From NCBI RefSeq assembly GCF_950295315.1, contig NC_080185.1:43877237-43941236 (forward strand): 64,000 nt of DNA. The letters are read 5' to 3'. The notes beneath the pieces are model-generated. The model was not told the DNA's origin and ran no database searches. It saw only the letters and a program-made list of their open reading frames with translations. The translations under genes were made by a program, and so were the position numbers. The DNA comes from Erinaceus europaeus (lineage: Eukaryota; Chordata; Mammalia; Eulipotyphla; Erinaceidae). This document shows, piece after piece, positions 51,733-61,871 of this stretch. Numbering within the stretch: position 1 is the stretch's first letter; every line of letters begins with the position of its first letter.

Positions 51733-53025
51733 TAGAGTTCTGGCTTTTGTAATTGCTTCTTCACTGGACGTGGGCATTGGCAGGTTCACCCATACTCCCA
51801 GCGTGTTCCTATCTTTCCCTAGTTAGGTAAGGCTCTTCTTCTTCTAGCATTTGCCCTTCTTCCATAGCCAGTCAACAGCATCAGGTTGAGCCTGATGTAA
51901 AGTTTCGAGACCTCCTTTGAATCTGGAGAGGTGGCAGTTGTTGACTATGTGGGTCATAGTCTGTCTGTAGCCGCAGGGGCAGTTCGGGTCATCTCTGGCT
52001 CCCCAGCGATGGAACATAGCGGCGCACCGGCCATGGCCTGTTCCATAGCGATTGAGGAGGGCCCAATCACAACATGCTAGGTCAAAGCCCGGTTGACGCT
52101 TGCAGGGGTCTGTGATGAGGTGTTTGTTCTTTACCTCAGCTGACTGCCAACTCTGTTTCCAAGAGACTGGAACAGAGAAGTTCATTGTAGGCATAGGGGA
52201 CCAGATTGGGTGACAAGACGTCAAGCGTTGGGCAGGGTGGGTGAAGATATCCTCGTAAATTGGCAGGTCCGGTCGAGTGTAGACGTGGGAAATGAACTTA
52301 GATGATGCCGCATCCCGACGAATATCTGGCGGGCGATGTTGCTAAGAACTGGCAGCCATGGAACCGGGGTGGAACGGATGGTTCCAGAAATTATCCTCAT
52401 GGAGGAATATAATTTGGAATTGACCAAGTGGACATGGGGGCTACGGAACCATACTGGGGCACAGTATTCTGCAGTGGAATAGCATAATGCCAGAGATGAT
52501 GATCGTAGTGTGGAAGTGCTCGCGCCCCATGAGGAACTGGCCAGTCTTGCAATGATGTTATTCCTCGCGCCCACCTTTGCTGCAGTTTTTATGAGATGTT
52601 CGTGAAATGACAGAGTGCGATCGAGAGTAACGCCAAGATAGACTGGCTGGGCTTCATGCCAGATTCTTGTATTGCCAAGCTGCACATTAAGCTCACGCAA
52701 GGCTGAGGCATGGTGTAGATGGAAAACAGATGATACCATTTTTGCAGTGCTAGGGATTAGTCGCCATTTTTTACAGTAATCAGATATCAGAGACATGTCT
52801 TTCGTGAGTGTTTCCTCGAGGATGTCGAACTTTGATGCCTGAGTTGCACAGCAGATGGCATTGGCGTAGATGAACTTCCTTGAAGAAGTTTCTGGGAGGT
52901 CATTGATGTAAATATTAAATAGCGTAGGAGCCAGAACAGAGCCCTGGGGTAGGCCACTTGAGACAAGTCTCCATCTGCTAGACTTGTCTGTGAAGGTGGG
53001 GCTCCAGGACACGTTGGTGAGGTTG
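51733..53025 (-). mobile_element. L1 3' UTR split by another retrotransposon
   Basis: GCTTTTGTAATTGCTTCTTC to TTTCCCTAGTTAGGTAAGGC on the left and AAGGTGGGGCTCCAGGACAC on the right are consecutive in other L1 copies. The non-LTR element at 51,834-52,986 interrupts them. Confidence 0.8.
51834..52986 (-). pseudogene. Non-LTR retrotransposon reverse transcriptase, jockey/CR1-like (copy 1)
   Basis: 5'-truncated ORF2-type protein in two frames: about 52,986 down to 52,221, then 52,224 down to 51,844, with one frameshift at the overlap. The first frame holds GLPQGSVLAPTLFNIYINDL (RT motif B) and FIYANAICCATQ at the motif C position (about 52,850-52,875). The usual YADD is YANA, so the enzyme is dead. 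The following thumb-like region includes WRLIPSTAKM and YLGVTLDRTLSFHEHL. The second frame has AAMFHRWGARDDPNCPCG and MTHIVNNCHLSRFKGG, a Cys/His C-terminal domain of the type carried by jockey/CR1/I-group elements, and ends KKGKC. The stop codon is followed at once by AAGAAGAAG. Endonuclease and RT N-terminus are missing. The motifs differ from L1 and RTE. Clade assignment is from motif memory only. Confidence 0.85.
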
Positions 53026-53235
53026 TCAGTTATGCAGGCACTAAACCCCAATGATAATCCTGATGCAAAAAAGTAAAATAAAATAAAATAGGGAAAATAA
53101 AGAAAAAAAGACAGTCCATAAGGAACTGAGGAATTATGATGCAGGTTAAGATAACCAGTGATAACCCTGGTTGCAAAAAAAAAAAAAAAGAGAGAAAAAG
53201 AAAGAAAGAAAGAAAGAAAGAAAAGCAAAAACAAA
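53026..53235 (+). mobile_element. SINE extension-module debris
   Basis: Two diverged modules in series (GTTATGCAGGCACTAAACCCC and TTATGATGCAGGTTAAG), each followed by A-rich DNA; (GAAA)n at 53,195-53,222. Confidence 0.6.
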
Positions 53236-53354
53236 AACAGCACTTGGAATATTCCTTTTTTTATTTATCACTCACCCAAGTTCAAGTGATTAAGCCCCTA
53301 GGAGGTTAAACCTCTGGTCTTCAGAGTTGGTGCAATGCCACAAAACAAAGGAAC

Positions 53355-53570
53355 GGGGACCATGTGATGGTGCACCTGGTTGAACACACACACATTATAG
53401 TATGCAAGAACACAGGCTCAAACCCTTGGTCCACTCGTGCAGGATCCACACATGTTTTGTGAGCAGTAAAACAGTAGTGTTGGCACCTGTCTCTCTTTCT
53501 CCCTCTCTATCACCTCATTCCTTCTCAATTTCTCTCTGCATCTATTCTAAATACATAAATAAAGTATTAA
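53355..53570 (+). mobile_element. SINE family B
   Basis: GATGGTGCACCTGGTTGAAC, AGGCTCAAACCCTTGG, GAGCAGTAAAACAGTAGTG and TACATAAATAAAG tail. Confidence 0.82.
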
Positions 53571-53850
53571 AAGAAGATAGTTTGTGCACTGAAGCTGCAC
53601 AAGATATTATTTTTCATGAGAAAGAGCATCAGAATATTATGACAATTTTTCCATTGTTTGGGAAATGAAGAAGTTGCCCTCACAAAATAAATTTCAAATA
53701 TTTATTCTTTATATTGAAGTGGTAACTGTAAAGCACATGCATGCAGTATAACATTTAGCTACATATTAATACGATTAGTATAGAAGGTCCTAAGTATGAA
53801 ATATAAAATGTAAAAGGGAAAAAAGATTTTTGACTTCATATATTTTTTTT
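53571..53850. other. Unassigned AT-rich DNA
   Basis: Nothing recognised. Confidence 0.45.
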
Positions 53851-53852
53851 CA

Positions 53853-54060
53853 GGGGCCAGGTGGTGACACACCTGGTTGAGTACACTTGCGACAATGTGC
53901 AAGGACCCGGGTTCGAGCCCTCAAGTCCCCACCTACATAGGCAGCTTCATGACCGGTGAAGCAGTGCTGCAGGTGTCTGTCTGTTTCCTCTATTTTACCT
54001 TCTCCTTCTGCATTTCTTTCTGTTTATATCCAAATAAATAAATGACCAAATAAATAAAGA
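53853..54060 (+). mobile_element. SINE family B
   Basis: GGGGCCAGGTGGTGACACACC and CCGGGTTCGAGCCCTC boxes; AAATAAATAAATGACC tail. Confidence 0.9.
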
Positions 54061-54064
54061 TACA

Positions 54065-54252
54065 TGCTTTTATTCAGATAGAGGGTGAAAAGTAGAAAAG
54101 GAGACAGAAGAGTCAAGGAGAGACACCACATCGCCATTCACGAAAAGTCTTCTTTGAGTGCTGCCCTCATGTGGTGGTTGGAGGCTCAAACCCAGGTCCT
54201 CATAGATGGTAAAGTGTGCCTTCCACCAAGTGAGTCATCTCCAGCCCTCCCC
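54065..54252 (-). mobile_element. SINE, B/E-like
   Basis: GAGAGACACCACATCGCC, GGAGGCTCAAACCCAGGTCC and ACCAAGTGAGTCATCTCCAGCCC. Intermediate between families. Confidence 0.6.
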
Positions 54253-54399
54253 ACGGACACATTAAACCTTTTTGAAAAGCAAACATGCCATGCAGTTAAA
54301 CGAATAAAGCCCAAGTTCAGATAGCATTCTTATTATAGTACATTATTTAATATATTACAGTACAGAGCTCTCATAAACCAATAAGAAAAATAAAGGGTT

Positions 54400-54465
54400 G
54401 AGGAGGTGGCTCAGTGTTAGTGAGGCAGCGGGTTTGATTTTTGGCATCACATGAAAGTAACAAAG
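54400..54465 (+). mobile_element. Old SINE fragment, family F
   Basis: GGTTGAGGAGGTGGCTCAGTG and GCGGGTTTGATTTTTGGC give tRNA-like A and B regions. Confidence 0.5.
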
Positions 54466-54564
54466 ACAGATCAAATGGAACTCCTAGAGAGGCGGAGAAA
54501 TGCTTTGGTTTCTCCTTGTAAGTAAAGTTTAAATGTTAAAAAAAATATTAAGATATAAGTAAGG

Positions 54565-54910
54565 GGGCTGGGCGGTAGTGCAGCGGGGTAAGTGCACATG
54601 GCGCAAAGTGCAAGGATCCCGGCTTGAGGCCCTGGCTCTCCACTTGTAGGGGGGCTGCTTCACAAGTGGTGGGTGAAGCAGGTCTGCAGGTGTCTCTCTT
54701 TCTCTCCCCCTCTCTTTCTTCCCCTCCTATCTCGATTTCTTTCTGTCCTATCCAACAACAACGACAGCAATAACAACAATAATAAAAACAGCAATGATGA
54801 ACAACAAGGGTAACAAAAGTGGGGGGGGGGATGGCCTCCAGGAGCTGTGGCTTCGTATTGCAGGCACCGGGCCCCAGCGATAACCCTGGAGGCAAAAAGG
54901 AAAGAAAGAA
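54565..54910 (+). mobile_element. SINE family A with extension module
   Basis: GGGCGGTAGTGCAGCGGGGTA head. The module at 54,834-54,895 is near consensus (GGCCTCCAGGAGCTGTGGC to ACCCTGGAGGC), best sense-strand reference here. Confidence 0.93.
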
Positions 54911-54921
54911 AAAGATATAAG

Positions 54922-55195
54922 GGAGTCAGGTGGTAGTGCAGCGGGTTAAGCACAGGTGGCGAAAAGCACAAGGACTGGCATAAGGGGATCCCAGTTCAAG
55001 CCCCCGGTTTCCCACCTGCAGGGGAGTTCACAAGCAGTGAAGCAGGTGTGCAGGTGTCTTTCTCTTCCCTTCCCCTCCTCTCTCCATTTCTCTCTGTCCT
55101 ATCCAATAACGACGACATCAATAACAACCACAATAATAAGTACAACAATAAAAACAAGGGCAACAAAAGGGAATGAATAAATAAATCTTTTTTTA
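54922..55195 (+). mobile_element. SINE family A
   Basis: Directly downstream of the previous copy in the same orientation. Both are bounded by AGATATAAG, suggesting that the second inserted at the first one's TSD. Confidence 0.92.
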
Positions 55196-55282
55196 AAAAA
55201 GATATAAGTAGAAAAATGGGCAAAGATTATAAACTGGGAATTCACAGAAGAACACAAATATGTTTAATTTCCACATACTTCA

Positions 55283-55325
55283 CCTTGTAATGTGTATGCT
55301 CAACCAGGTGCAGCACTGCAAATCC
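55283..55325 (-). mobile_element. SINE family B head fragment
   Basis: CTTGTAATGTGTATGCTCAAC then CAGGTGCAGCACTGC. Only the 5' end remains. Confidence 0.6.
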
Positions 55326-55890
55326 TCTGTTGTCTCATTTCTCTACGGCTTGTAATTCTCTGTCTCTTTTACTGTATATCACCTTGCTGAAAGTTTCTTT
55401 AGTTTTTGTGTATTTTGAACTGTTTTCATTGCTCCTTTATATCTGAACGATAGTTGTGCAGTGTAAAATATGTGTGGGTGGCAATTAATGTGTTTTAATA
55501 CCTTGAATATGTCATCCCACTCTCTACTTGCCCTCATGGTTCCTGCTGAAAAAGCTGATGTGAGTCTGATACCTTTATAAGTCACTTTCTTATTTTTCCT
55601 TGAAGTTTGAATTTTTTGTCTTTGTCCTTGACTTTTGACAATTTCACAGGATTTCTGTCTGTTTCCTGGGTATCTGTATCCTGACCATATTTCAAATTTG
55701 GATTTTTTTTTACTATTACATGAATAGGGTTTCTATTCCCTTCTTTCTCTTCTCTCCTTCTGAGACCCCTCTAACCTTGATATTTGTCTTTCTAGTTGAG
55801 TTTTCAGTCTCTTGAAGGGTTGCTTCATTATTTAAAGTCCTTTTTTATACTTCTACTCTGAAATAAAAGAGTATGGCCATTTTGTCTTCT

Positions 55891-56686
55891 TCTTTTTTTA
55901 AATTTTTATTTATAAAAAGGAAACACTGACGAAAACCATAGGATAAGAGGGGTACAACTCTGCACAATTCCCACCATCAGAACTCCATATCCCATCCCCT
56001 CCCCTGATAGCTTTCCTATTCTTTACCTCTCTGGCAGCATGTACCTACGGTCATTATGAGGTGCAGAAGGTGGAAGGTCAGGCTTCTGTAATTGCATTCC
56101 TGCTGAACATGGGTGTTGACAGGTCAATCCATACTCCCAGCCTGTCTCTCTCTTCCCTACTGGAATAGGGCTCTGGGGAAGCAGAGCTCCAGGACACATT
56201 GGTGGGGTCATCTGCCCAGGGAAGTCTGGTTGGCATCATGGTAGCATCTGGAACCTGGTGGCTGAAAGAAGAGTTAACATATAAAGCCAAACAAATTGTT
56301 GACTAATCATGAACTTAGAATACTAAATGGAAGAAGGAAGCTCTCTTCAATAAATGGTGCTGGGAACACAGGGTTGAAACTTGCAGAAGAATGAAACTGA
56401 ACCACTTTATCTTACAAGAAACAAAAGTCAACTCCAAATGGATCAAAGACCTGGATGTCAGACCAGAAACTGTCAAATACTTAGAGAAAGACATTGGTGG
56501 AACACTTTCCCACCTAAACCTCAAGGACATCTTTGATGATACAAATCCTATTGCAAGGAAGACTAAAACAGAAACAAATCAATGGGACTACATCAAGTTG
56601 AAGAGCTTCTGCACACCAAAAGAAGCCATCACCCAAACAAGGAGACCCTTCACAGAATGGGAGAAGATCTTCACATGCCATACACT
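55891..56686 (-). mobile_element. L1 insertion with 5' inversion (twin priming)
   Basis: A perfect 12-bp TSD ATTTTGTCTTCT (55,879-55,890 and 56,687-56,698) encloses two opposed arms. 55,891-56,305 is the L1 3' UTR in antisense with poly(T) at left. 56,325-56,686 is L1 ORF2 C-terminal coding sequence on the plus strand (KVNSKWIKDLDVRPETVKYL, WDYIKLKSFCTPKE, FTEWEKIF). The coding arm is open for 100 codons and looks young. This insertion proves that the abundant 3' UTR repeats of this window belong to L1. Confidence 0.93.
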
Positions 56687-56871
56687 ATTTTGTCTTCTAT
56701 TCCTGATATGCTCTCTTCTAATGGGTAAGCCTACTTCCTTGACATGCTATTTGAGGCTGGGTATTTCTAAATGTCTTTCACATACTGTATCTCTCTTTTT
56801 ATATTTTCCATTTTCCTATCAAGTGAGTTGTTAAAATCATATATTTTTCCTTTTTAAATATTATATATATA

Positions 56872-57168
56872 TTTAAATTAAAAAATATATTTATTTTCCC
56901 TTTTGTTGCTTTTGTTGTTTTTTATTGTAGTAGTAGTTATTATTGTTGTTATTTATGTCATTGTTAGATAGGACAGAGAGAAATGGAGAGTGGAGGGGAA
57001 GACAGAGAGGGGGAGAGAAAGAGAGACACCTGCAGACCTGCTGTACTGCCTGTGAAGTGACTCCCCTGCAGGCGGGGAGCCAGGGGCTCGAACTGGGATC
57101 CTTACTCTGGTCCTTATACTTTGTGCCACCTGCGCTTAACTCACACTACCGCCCGACTCCCTATTTTT
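56872..57168 (-). mobile_element. SINE family A
   Basis: Antisense tail, TC block, GGGGCTCGAACTGGGATCC and TACCGCCCGACTCCC head. TATATTTA-type DNA on both sides. Confidence 0.92.
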
Positions 57169-57371
57169 TATATATTTATATATTTTTTCTTAATCTATTT
57201 CTCCATATTAATTTGAGAGCATTATATCTATGCAAATTTCCTGACAATGTATTTTCTAAATTCTTTTTCTGATAGTTCCTTGGGACCTGCATCATTAAAT
57301 GTCTGGCTAACGTGCTGATTTTCCAAAACCTTTGTCTTCTTAGTCTTACCTATCTATTTTTGGTGTCTGTT

Positions 57372-57779
57372 TGTTGGGCATTACGCCAGTTCCCCTGCAT
57401 CACTGATACTATGGTCTGTTTACATAATCGTTGTTTTGCCTGAGACCTGCCCTGCCTGCAAGGTATTGGTTAATCCCACTGGTTAGAACCTTTGCAACAG
57501 CTGCTATGGAAGCTTCCTACCTTCGCACTCTTTTTTCCACCCCCTCTCCTAGCCATTTCCTTTTCCCACTTGCCACTTCTGGTTAAATATATATATATAT
57601 ATATATATGCCTTGTCTCTGATCAATAAAGGCAATGCATTGTATTTCCGCTCTGCCACGAATTCCTGGTCTCTCTCCTGCGTCACTGAGTAAGCAGCAGC
57701 ACAGGTTGGCTCTGGTCGAGTTCTCTCCAACCCAGAGAGCACGTTCCTGGGAAGAAATGTCTGCAGCGCTAGCCCGGCA
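57372..57779 (+). mobile_element. Solo LTR with microsatellite at its TATA box
   Basis: 408 bp beginning TGTTGGGCATTACGCC and ending CTAGCCCGGCA. A perfect 6-bp TSD TCTGTT flanks it (57,366-57,371 and 57,780-57,785). At the expected TATA-box position lies an (AT)n run of about 24 bp (57,585-57,608). AATAAAG at about 57,625 is the polyadenylation signal and the R/U5 part is GC-richer. The 6-bp TSD and TGTTGGG start suggest a class II, IAP-like source, unlike either of the other LTRs here. Confidence 0.87.
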
Positions 57780-58346
57780 TCTGTTGTTGGTTATTAAGAG
57801 GTGCTGCATTCTGCTTTGTGTACTGTAGGTGGGGGAAGGAGTTCTGAAGAAGTGATATGGTATTGTGGTGTGTGATGTCCCTTAAACTGTCGTGGGCTGG
57901 GGAATTGTGAGGTATCCCAGACCACATCCTACTCTTCCCAGTCTGTTTCCTAAAAGTTGAAATTCTGCTGTGATGTGAAAGTCAATTTTCCTTCCTTCAA
58001 GACAGTCTGTCCTCACTCACTAGGTTCTCTATGGCAGCTGGGACACTTTACAGTATGGTTGGCTTTCTTGCTGCCACAAGGGTATAATGCTCAGTTCCCT
58101 GGTTCCCTAAGAAATCCCTCTGGGATTCATTCAAGAGCCTGTCACTTCTATAGCTCTACACAGTTGTTGTGAGTTTCTTTTCCTAAGCCATATAATTCCT
58201 GAATTGTTCTGCATGATCCCTTTAAATTTTCCTGTGGATTTGAAGCATGTGCAGATATAGTATCCACTGGCAGTACAGACCTGTGTCTCTGCTTGAATTT
58301 TTCCTCTTCTCTTTTTCCCACTGTCCATGTCCAATCAGTCATTTTA

Positions 58347-58495
58347 AAAAACATTTTGTTTATTTACTAATGACAGGGATAGGAGTAGAGAAAGAACCAG
58401 ACATCACTCTGGCACATGTGCTGCTGGGGATTGAACTCAGGATCTCATACTTGAGAGTCCAACACTTTATCCACTGTGCCATCTCCTGGACTACT
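58347..58495 (-). mobile_element. SINE family C
   Basis: CATCACTCTGGCACATGTGC, GGGGATTGAACTCAGGATC and TATCCACTGTGCCATCTCC. Confidence 0.9.
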
Positions 58496-58496
58496 T

Positions 58497-58840
58497 TTTT
58501 TGCCTTCAGGGTAATTGATGGGGCTTGGTGCCAGCACTACAAATCCACTGCTCCTGGTGGCCATTTTTAAAAAATATTTTATTATTTATTTTCCTTTTTG
58601 TTGCCCTTTTTATCATTGTTGTGGTTATTATTGTTGTTGTTATTGATGTCGTTGTTGCCGAATAGGACAGAGAGAAATGGAGAAAGGAGAGGAAGACAGA
58701 GAGAAAGATAGACACCTGCAGACCTGTGAAGCGACCCCCCTGCAGGTGGGGAGCTGGGGGCTCTAACTGGGATCATTATGCCAGTGCATGTGCTTTGTGC
58801 CATGTGCATTTAACCCGCTGCGCTACAGCCGACCCTCCCC
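58497..58840 (-). mobile_element. SINE family A with extension module
   Basis: Module starts GCCTTCAGGGTAATTGATGG. Part of the repeated GTGAAGC block is deleted (GACCTGTGAAGCGACC). Confidence 0.9.
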
Positions 58841-58844
58841 CCAT

Positions 58845-59032
58845 CCCCGTGGCCACTTTTTCCCATTGGCTAGAACAGAGAGAAATTGAGAGAGGAGAGG
58901 AAGATAGAGATGCGCCCCCCCCCTCCCCCCTGCATGTGGGGAGTGGGGTTTCGAACCAGGATCCTTGCATGGGTCTTTGCACTTCGTACTATGTAAGCTT
59001 AACCCAATGCACCACCTCCCATCCACTCCCAG
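58845..59032 (-). mobile_element. SINE family A/B, shortened
   Basis: GGCCACTTTTTCCCATTGGC, GAGAGAAATTGAGAGAGG, GGTTTCGAACCAGGATCC and CACCACCTCCCATCC head, with C runs near 58,914. Confidence 0.75.
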
Positions 59033-59299
59033 TGATACTTTTTTTTTACCATAAATTCCAGCTGTGCTTTGATGAAATTTGTGGGAACATCTTGTTTTAG
59101 TATTTTCTCTTTGAGGTGGGGAGGAGCCAACTTCTTCTAGAGGCAACTGGCATTCCTAGTCTCATGAATTTGAGTCCTGGGGTTGATGTCTGGGAAGGAG
59201 TAAGTTGAGCAGAATGTAATTTACTTTGTTTCCTTTCTAGTATTTGCTAGCTATATTAAATGCTGGAGACATTTTTTTTAAATGGCTGGCCTCAGTTTT

Positions 59300-59442
59300 T
59301 TTTTTTTAACATTTATATATTTTTTATGAGAGAGTATGAGAGAGAGATCATTCAGCTCTGAATTTTGGTAATGCTGAGATGAAACCTGGAAATTTCTTGG
59401 GGGCTTAGGCATGCAAATCCTGTGCTCTAACACTGAACTGTA
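59300..59442 (-). mobile_element. SINE, C/D-like, diverged
   Basis: TTTATGAGAGAGTATGAGAG, GATGAAACCTGG and TTAGGCATGCAAATCC in antisense order. Confidence 0.55.
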
Positions 59443-59444
59443 TC

Positions 59445-60335
59445 TTTTTTAAAAATAATTTTTATTAGGGATTTAAATCATGATTAACAAGATTGTAAGA
59501 TAACAGGTGTACAGTTCCACACAGTTCCCATCACCAGAGTTCTGTATCCCACCCCCTCCATTGGAAGGTGCCCTGTTCTTTATCCCTTTCTGGGGGTATG
59601 GACCAAAATTCTTTATGGGGTGGAGAAAGTGGAAGGTCTGGCTTCTGTAATTGCTTCTGGGCTGAGCATGGATGTTGGCAGGTCGTTCTGTACCCCTATC
59701 CTGTTTCTATCTTCCCTTAGTGGGGTAGGACCCTGGAACACATTGGTAAGATCGTCTGTCCAGGGAGGTCAGGATGGCATCGTGGTAGCATCTGCAACTT
59801 GGTGGCTGAAAGGTGGTATGATATAAAGCAAATTGTTCAACATACAGGCACCCAAAGGTAGGAATAAAACAATTAAAATTAGGGGTTGCCATGCAAGAAG
59901 AAGCTAAGAAGTCTTTTTTAGGTATGTTCCATGTGGCCCATGACTTTAGTAATTTTTGCCTGAGCCCGATAGCTAACATGCCAGTGGACTAAAACTATTG
60001 TCTGGGAAGATGGTGTCAGAGTTGAGAATAGAATTAGAAAGCTGGATTAGGGCAAAGAGTAGCTCCCAAATATGAGAAAAGTATATAAATGCCATTAACT
60101 GTTAACCCAATCAATCTGACTTATGTCTATTCATATTTAGTATAGGAGACTGTGTAACCTCTGAGTCCCTATCAGTTTGTGCTTGTAGTCCATGGTCACA
60201 GCTGGGAACATTCTAGGCTGCACTCATTTCAGGACTTGTCTTTCTCGAGTGGCAGAGTATATTGATCTGCTTCCCTGTGGGGCAGTTTCTACCATTGCTG
60301 CTCTATAGTAAGGGTAAGGTTCTAACTATATCTTT
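59445..60335 (-). mobile_element. Long L1 3' UTR
   Basis: One of the longest uninterrupted copies: TTTTTATTAGGGATTTAAATC start, ACACAGTTCCCATCACCAG, GGTCTGGCTTCTGTAATTGC, AGAAAGCTGGATTAGGGC, ACAGCTGGGAACATTCTAGG. It gives the 3' UTR order without nesting. Confidence 0.87.
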
Positions 60336-60387
60336 CCAGTCATTAGCCCCAGTATTTGTCACCACTATATAATTCCAGTTTTGTTTT

Positions 60388-60520
60388 CTTAATATTTTTT
60401 AACCAGAGCCCTGATCAGCTCTGGCTTATGGTGGTGTAGGGCATTGAACCTGGGAATTCAGAGCCTCAGGCATGAGAGTCTCTTTGCATAACCATTATGC
60501 AATCTATCCTAGCCCTATAA
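60388..60520 (-). mobile_element. SINE family D
   Basis: ACCAGAGCCCTGATCAGCTC, GCATTGAACCTGGGAATTC and CTTTGCATAACCATTATGC. Confidence 0.87.
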
Positions 60521-60744
60521 TTTCCGTTCTGTAATGCTTCTATAGAATTAATTGAGGTGACATGTGTTGAGAACCATTTTGTTCCCTTTCTAGCTAGAAA
60601 ACTATTTTAATTGATATAAGACAGATTAGGAAGAGAAAAAAGACCAATTATCACATGATAATTTCATGTGCATCGGAGTATCATATGAATATGAGATCCA
60701 CGATGTGAGCAGAATAATAAACTTACGTACTTTTTAGACTAAGA

Positions 60745-60945
60745 AATGCTCAGGACTGAGTGGTGGCACACCTGCTTGAATGTGTAAGGATCTGAATTCA
60801 AGCCCCCAGACCCCATTTGCAGAGGGAAAGCCTCACTAGTGGTGTTGTAGTTGTCTCTCTTTCTATTTTTCCCTCCCCTCTCAATTTCTCTCTGCCCTAT
60901 CAAATACAATAAAAATAAAAAAGAAATAAAGTATCAAAAGTTTAT
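60745..60945 (+). mobile_element. SINE family B
   Basis: GAGTGGTGGCACACCTGC head and TGAATTCAAGCCCCC B box; a deletion removes the part around GTTACAATGTG. Confidence 0.83.
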
Positions 60946-61578
60946 GTTTAGTGTACCAATTTAGTGAGCTAAGCAGAGCTCCCTGAAACTCTGTTACAGT
61001 AAGATGTCTCCTCTTCTGGCATAGGGAGAGCACTCAACACGTGGGAGATTTACCTTTTGCTTTATGAGACCAAGAGGTTGAGCATGGCATTTCCCCATAT
61101 GCTATTCATCAAGAAAATCATTCAAAATAATAAATATGCACATCTTGGGGGTGGCCTGCCTGATACATACGTAAGATCTTTGGCTTAGTGTAGCACAAAA
61201 GGCAGGTGTTTGAGGAATATTAGCTCCTCCCTTTCTTCTTAGTTGCATCCCTTGCTTTTTCATGTCTCCACTTGCTAATCAACACTTACGCAAGATGTGA
61301 CTTAGACTGGGTGGTGGTGATACCGGGCTGTGGTAAGCAGTATTACAGTTGATCCTGGACTGAGGAGCAGAGGAAGACTTCAGTCAGATAATAAGGAAAA
61401 GGAAATGCTAACTTCCCTTCCAATGGGGCACTTAGAGTCATTCCAATTTGGGTACTTAGAATCAAAGATCACTTCTCTCTTTGTCATCTGTGATGGTAAA
61501 TTTGTATTTCAACCTTATGCAATTTTTAACTTAGCCATGGTTCTTAGGAAAAAGAAAGAATGGGAAAGAAAAGAGTCT
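60946..61578. other. Unassigned DNA
   Basis: Unique-looking. A plus-strand open frame (61,330-61,644) runs into a SINE head and shows no domain. Confidence 0.45.
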
Positions 61579-61579
61579 A

Positions 61580-61860
61580 TAGGGAGTAGGGTAGTAGCGC
61601 AGCGGGTTAAGCGCAGGTGGCGCAAAGTGCAAGGACCCGCTTAAGGATCCCTCTTTGAGCCCCTGGCCCCCCACCTGCAGGGGAATTGCTTCACAAGCGG
61701 TGAAGCGTGTCTGCAGGTGTCTTTCTTCTCTCCCACCCCCCCCCGTGTTCTCCTCCTCTCTCCATTTCTCTCTGTCCTATCCAATAACGACGACAACAAT
61801 AGTAGCTACAACAATGAAACGACAAGGGCAACAAAAAGGAATAAATAAATATTAAAAAAA
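61580..61860 (+). mobile_element. SINE family A
   Basis: GGTAGTAGCGCAGCGGGTTA, the best A box in the window, but the B box reads CTTTGAGCCCC. TSD AAAAGAGTCTA on both sides. Confidence 0.93.
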
Positions 61861-61871
61861 GCAAAAAGAGT

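Larger units (their letters stand above)
55335..58335 (-). mobile_element. Ancient L1 relic, interrupted (tentative)
   Basis: Pieces 55,335-55,878, 56,699-56,870, 57,185-57,365 and 57,786-58,335 are T-rich. They include CTTGCCCTCATGGTTCCTGC and GACAATTTCACAGGATTTC, of a type seen in antisense old L1. Young elements separate them. Continuity is directly shown only across 55,890/56,687, where a TSD joins two pieces. Confidence 0.45.

Noticed and set aside
52221..53243. N-terminal part of the 340-codon frame as retrotransposon protein
   Set aside because: Residues before about 52,986 derive from L1 3' UTR, SINE module and (GAAA)n DNA read in antisense.
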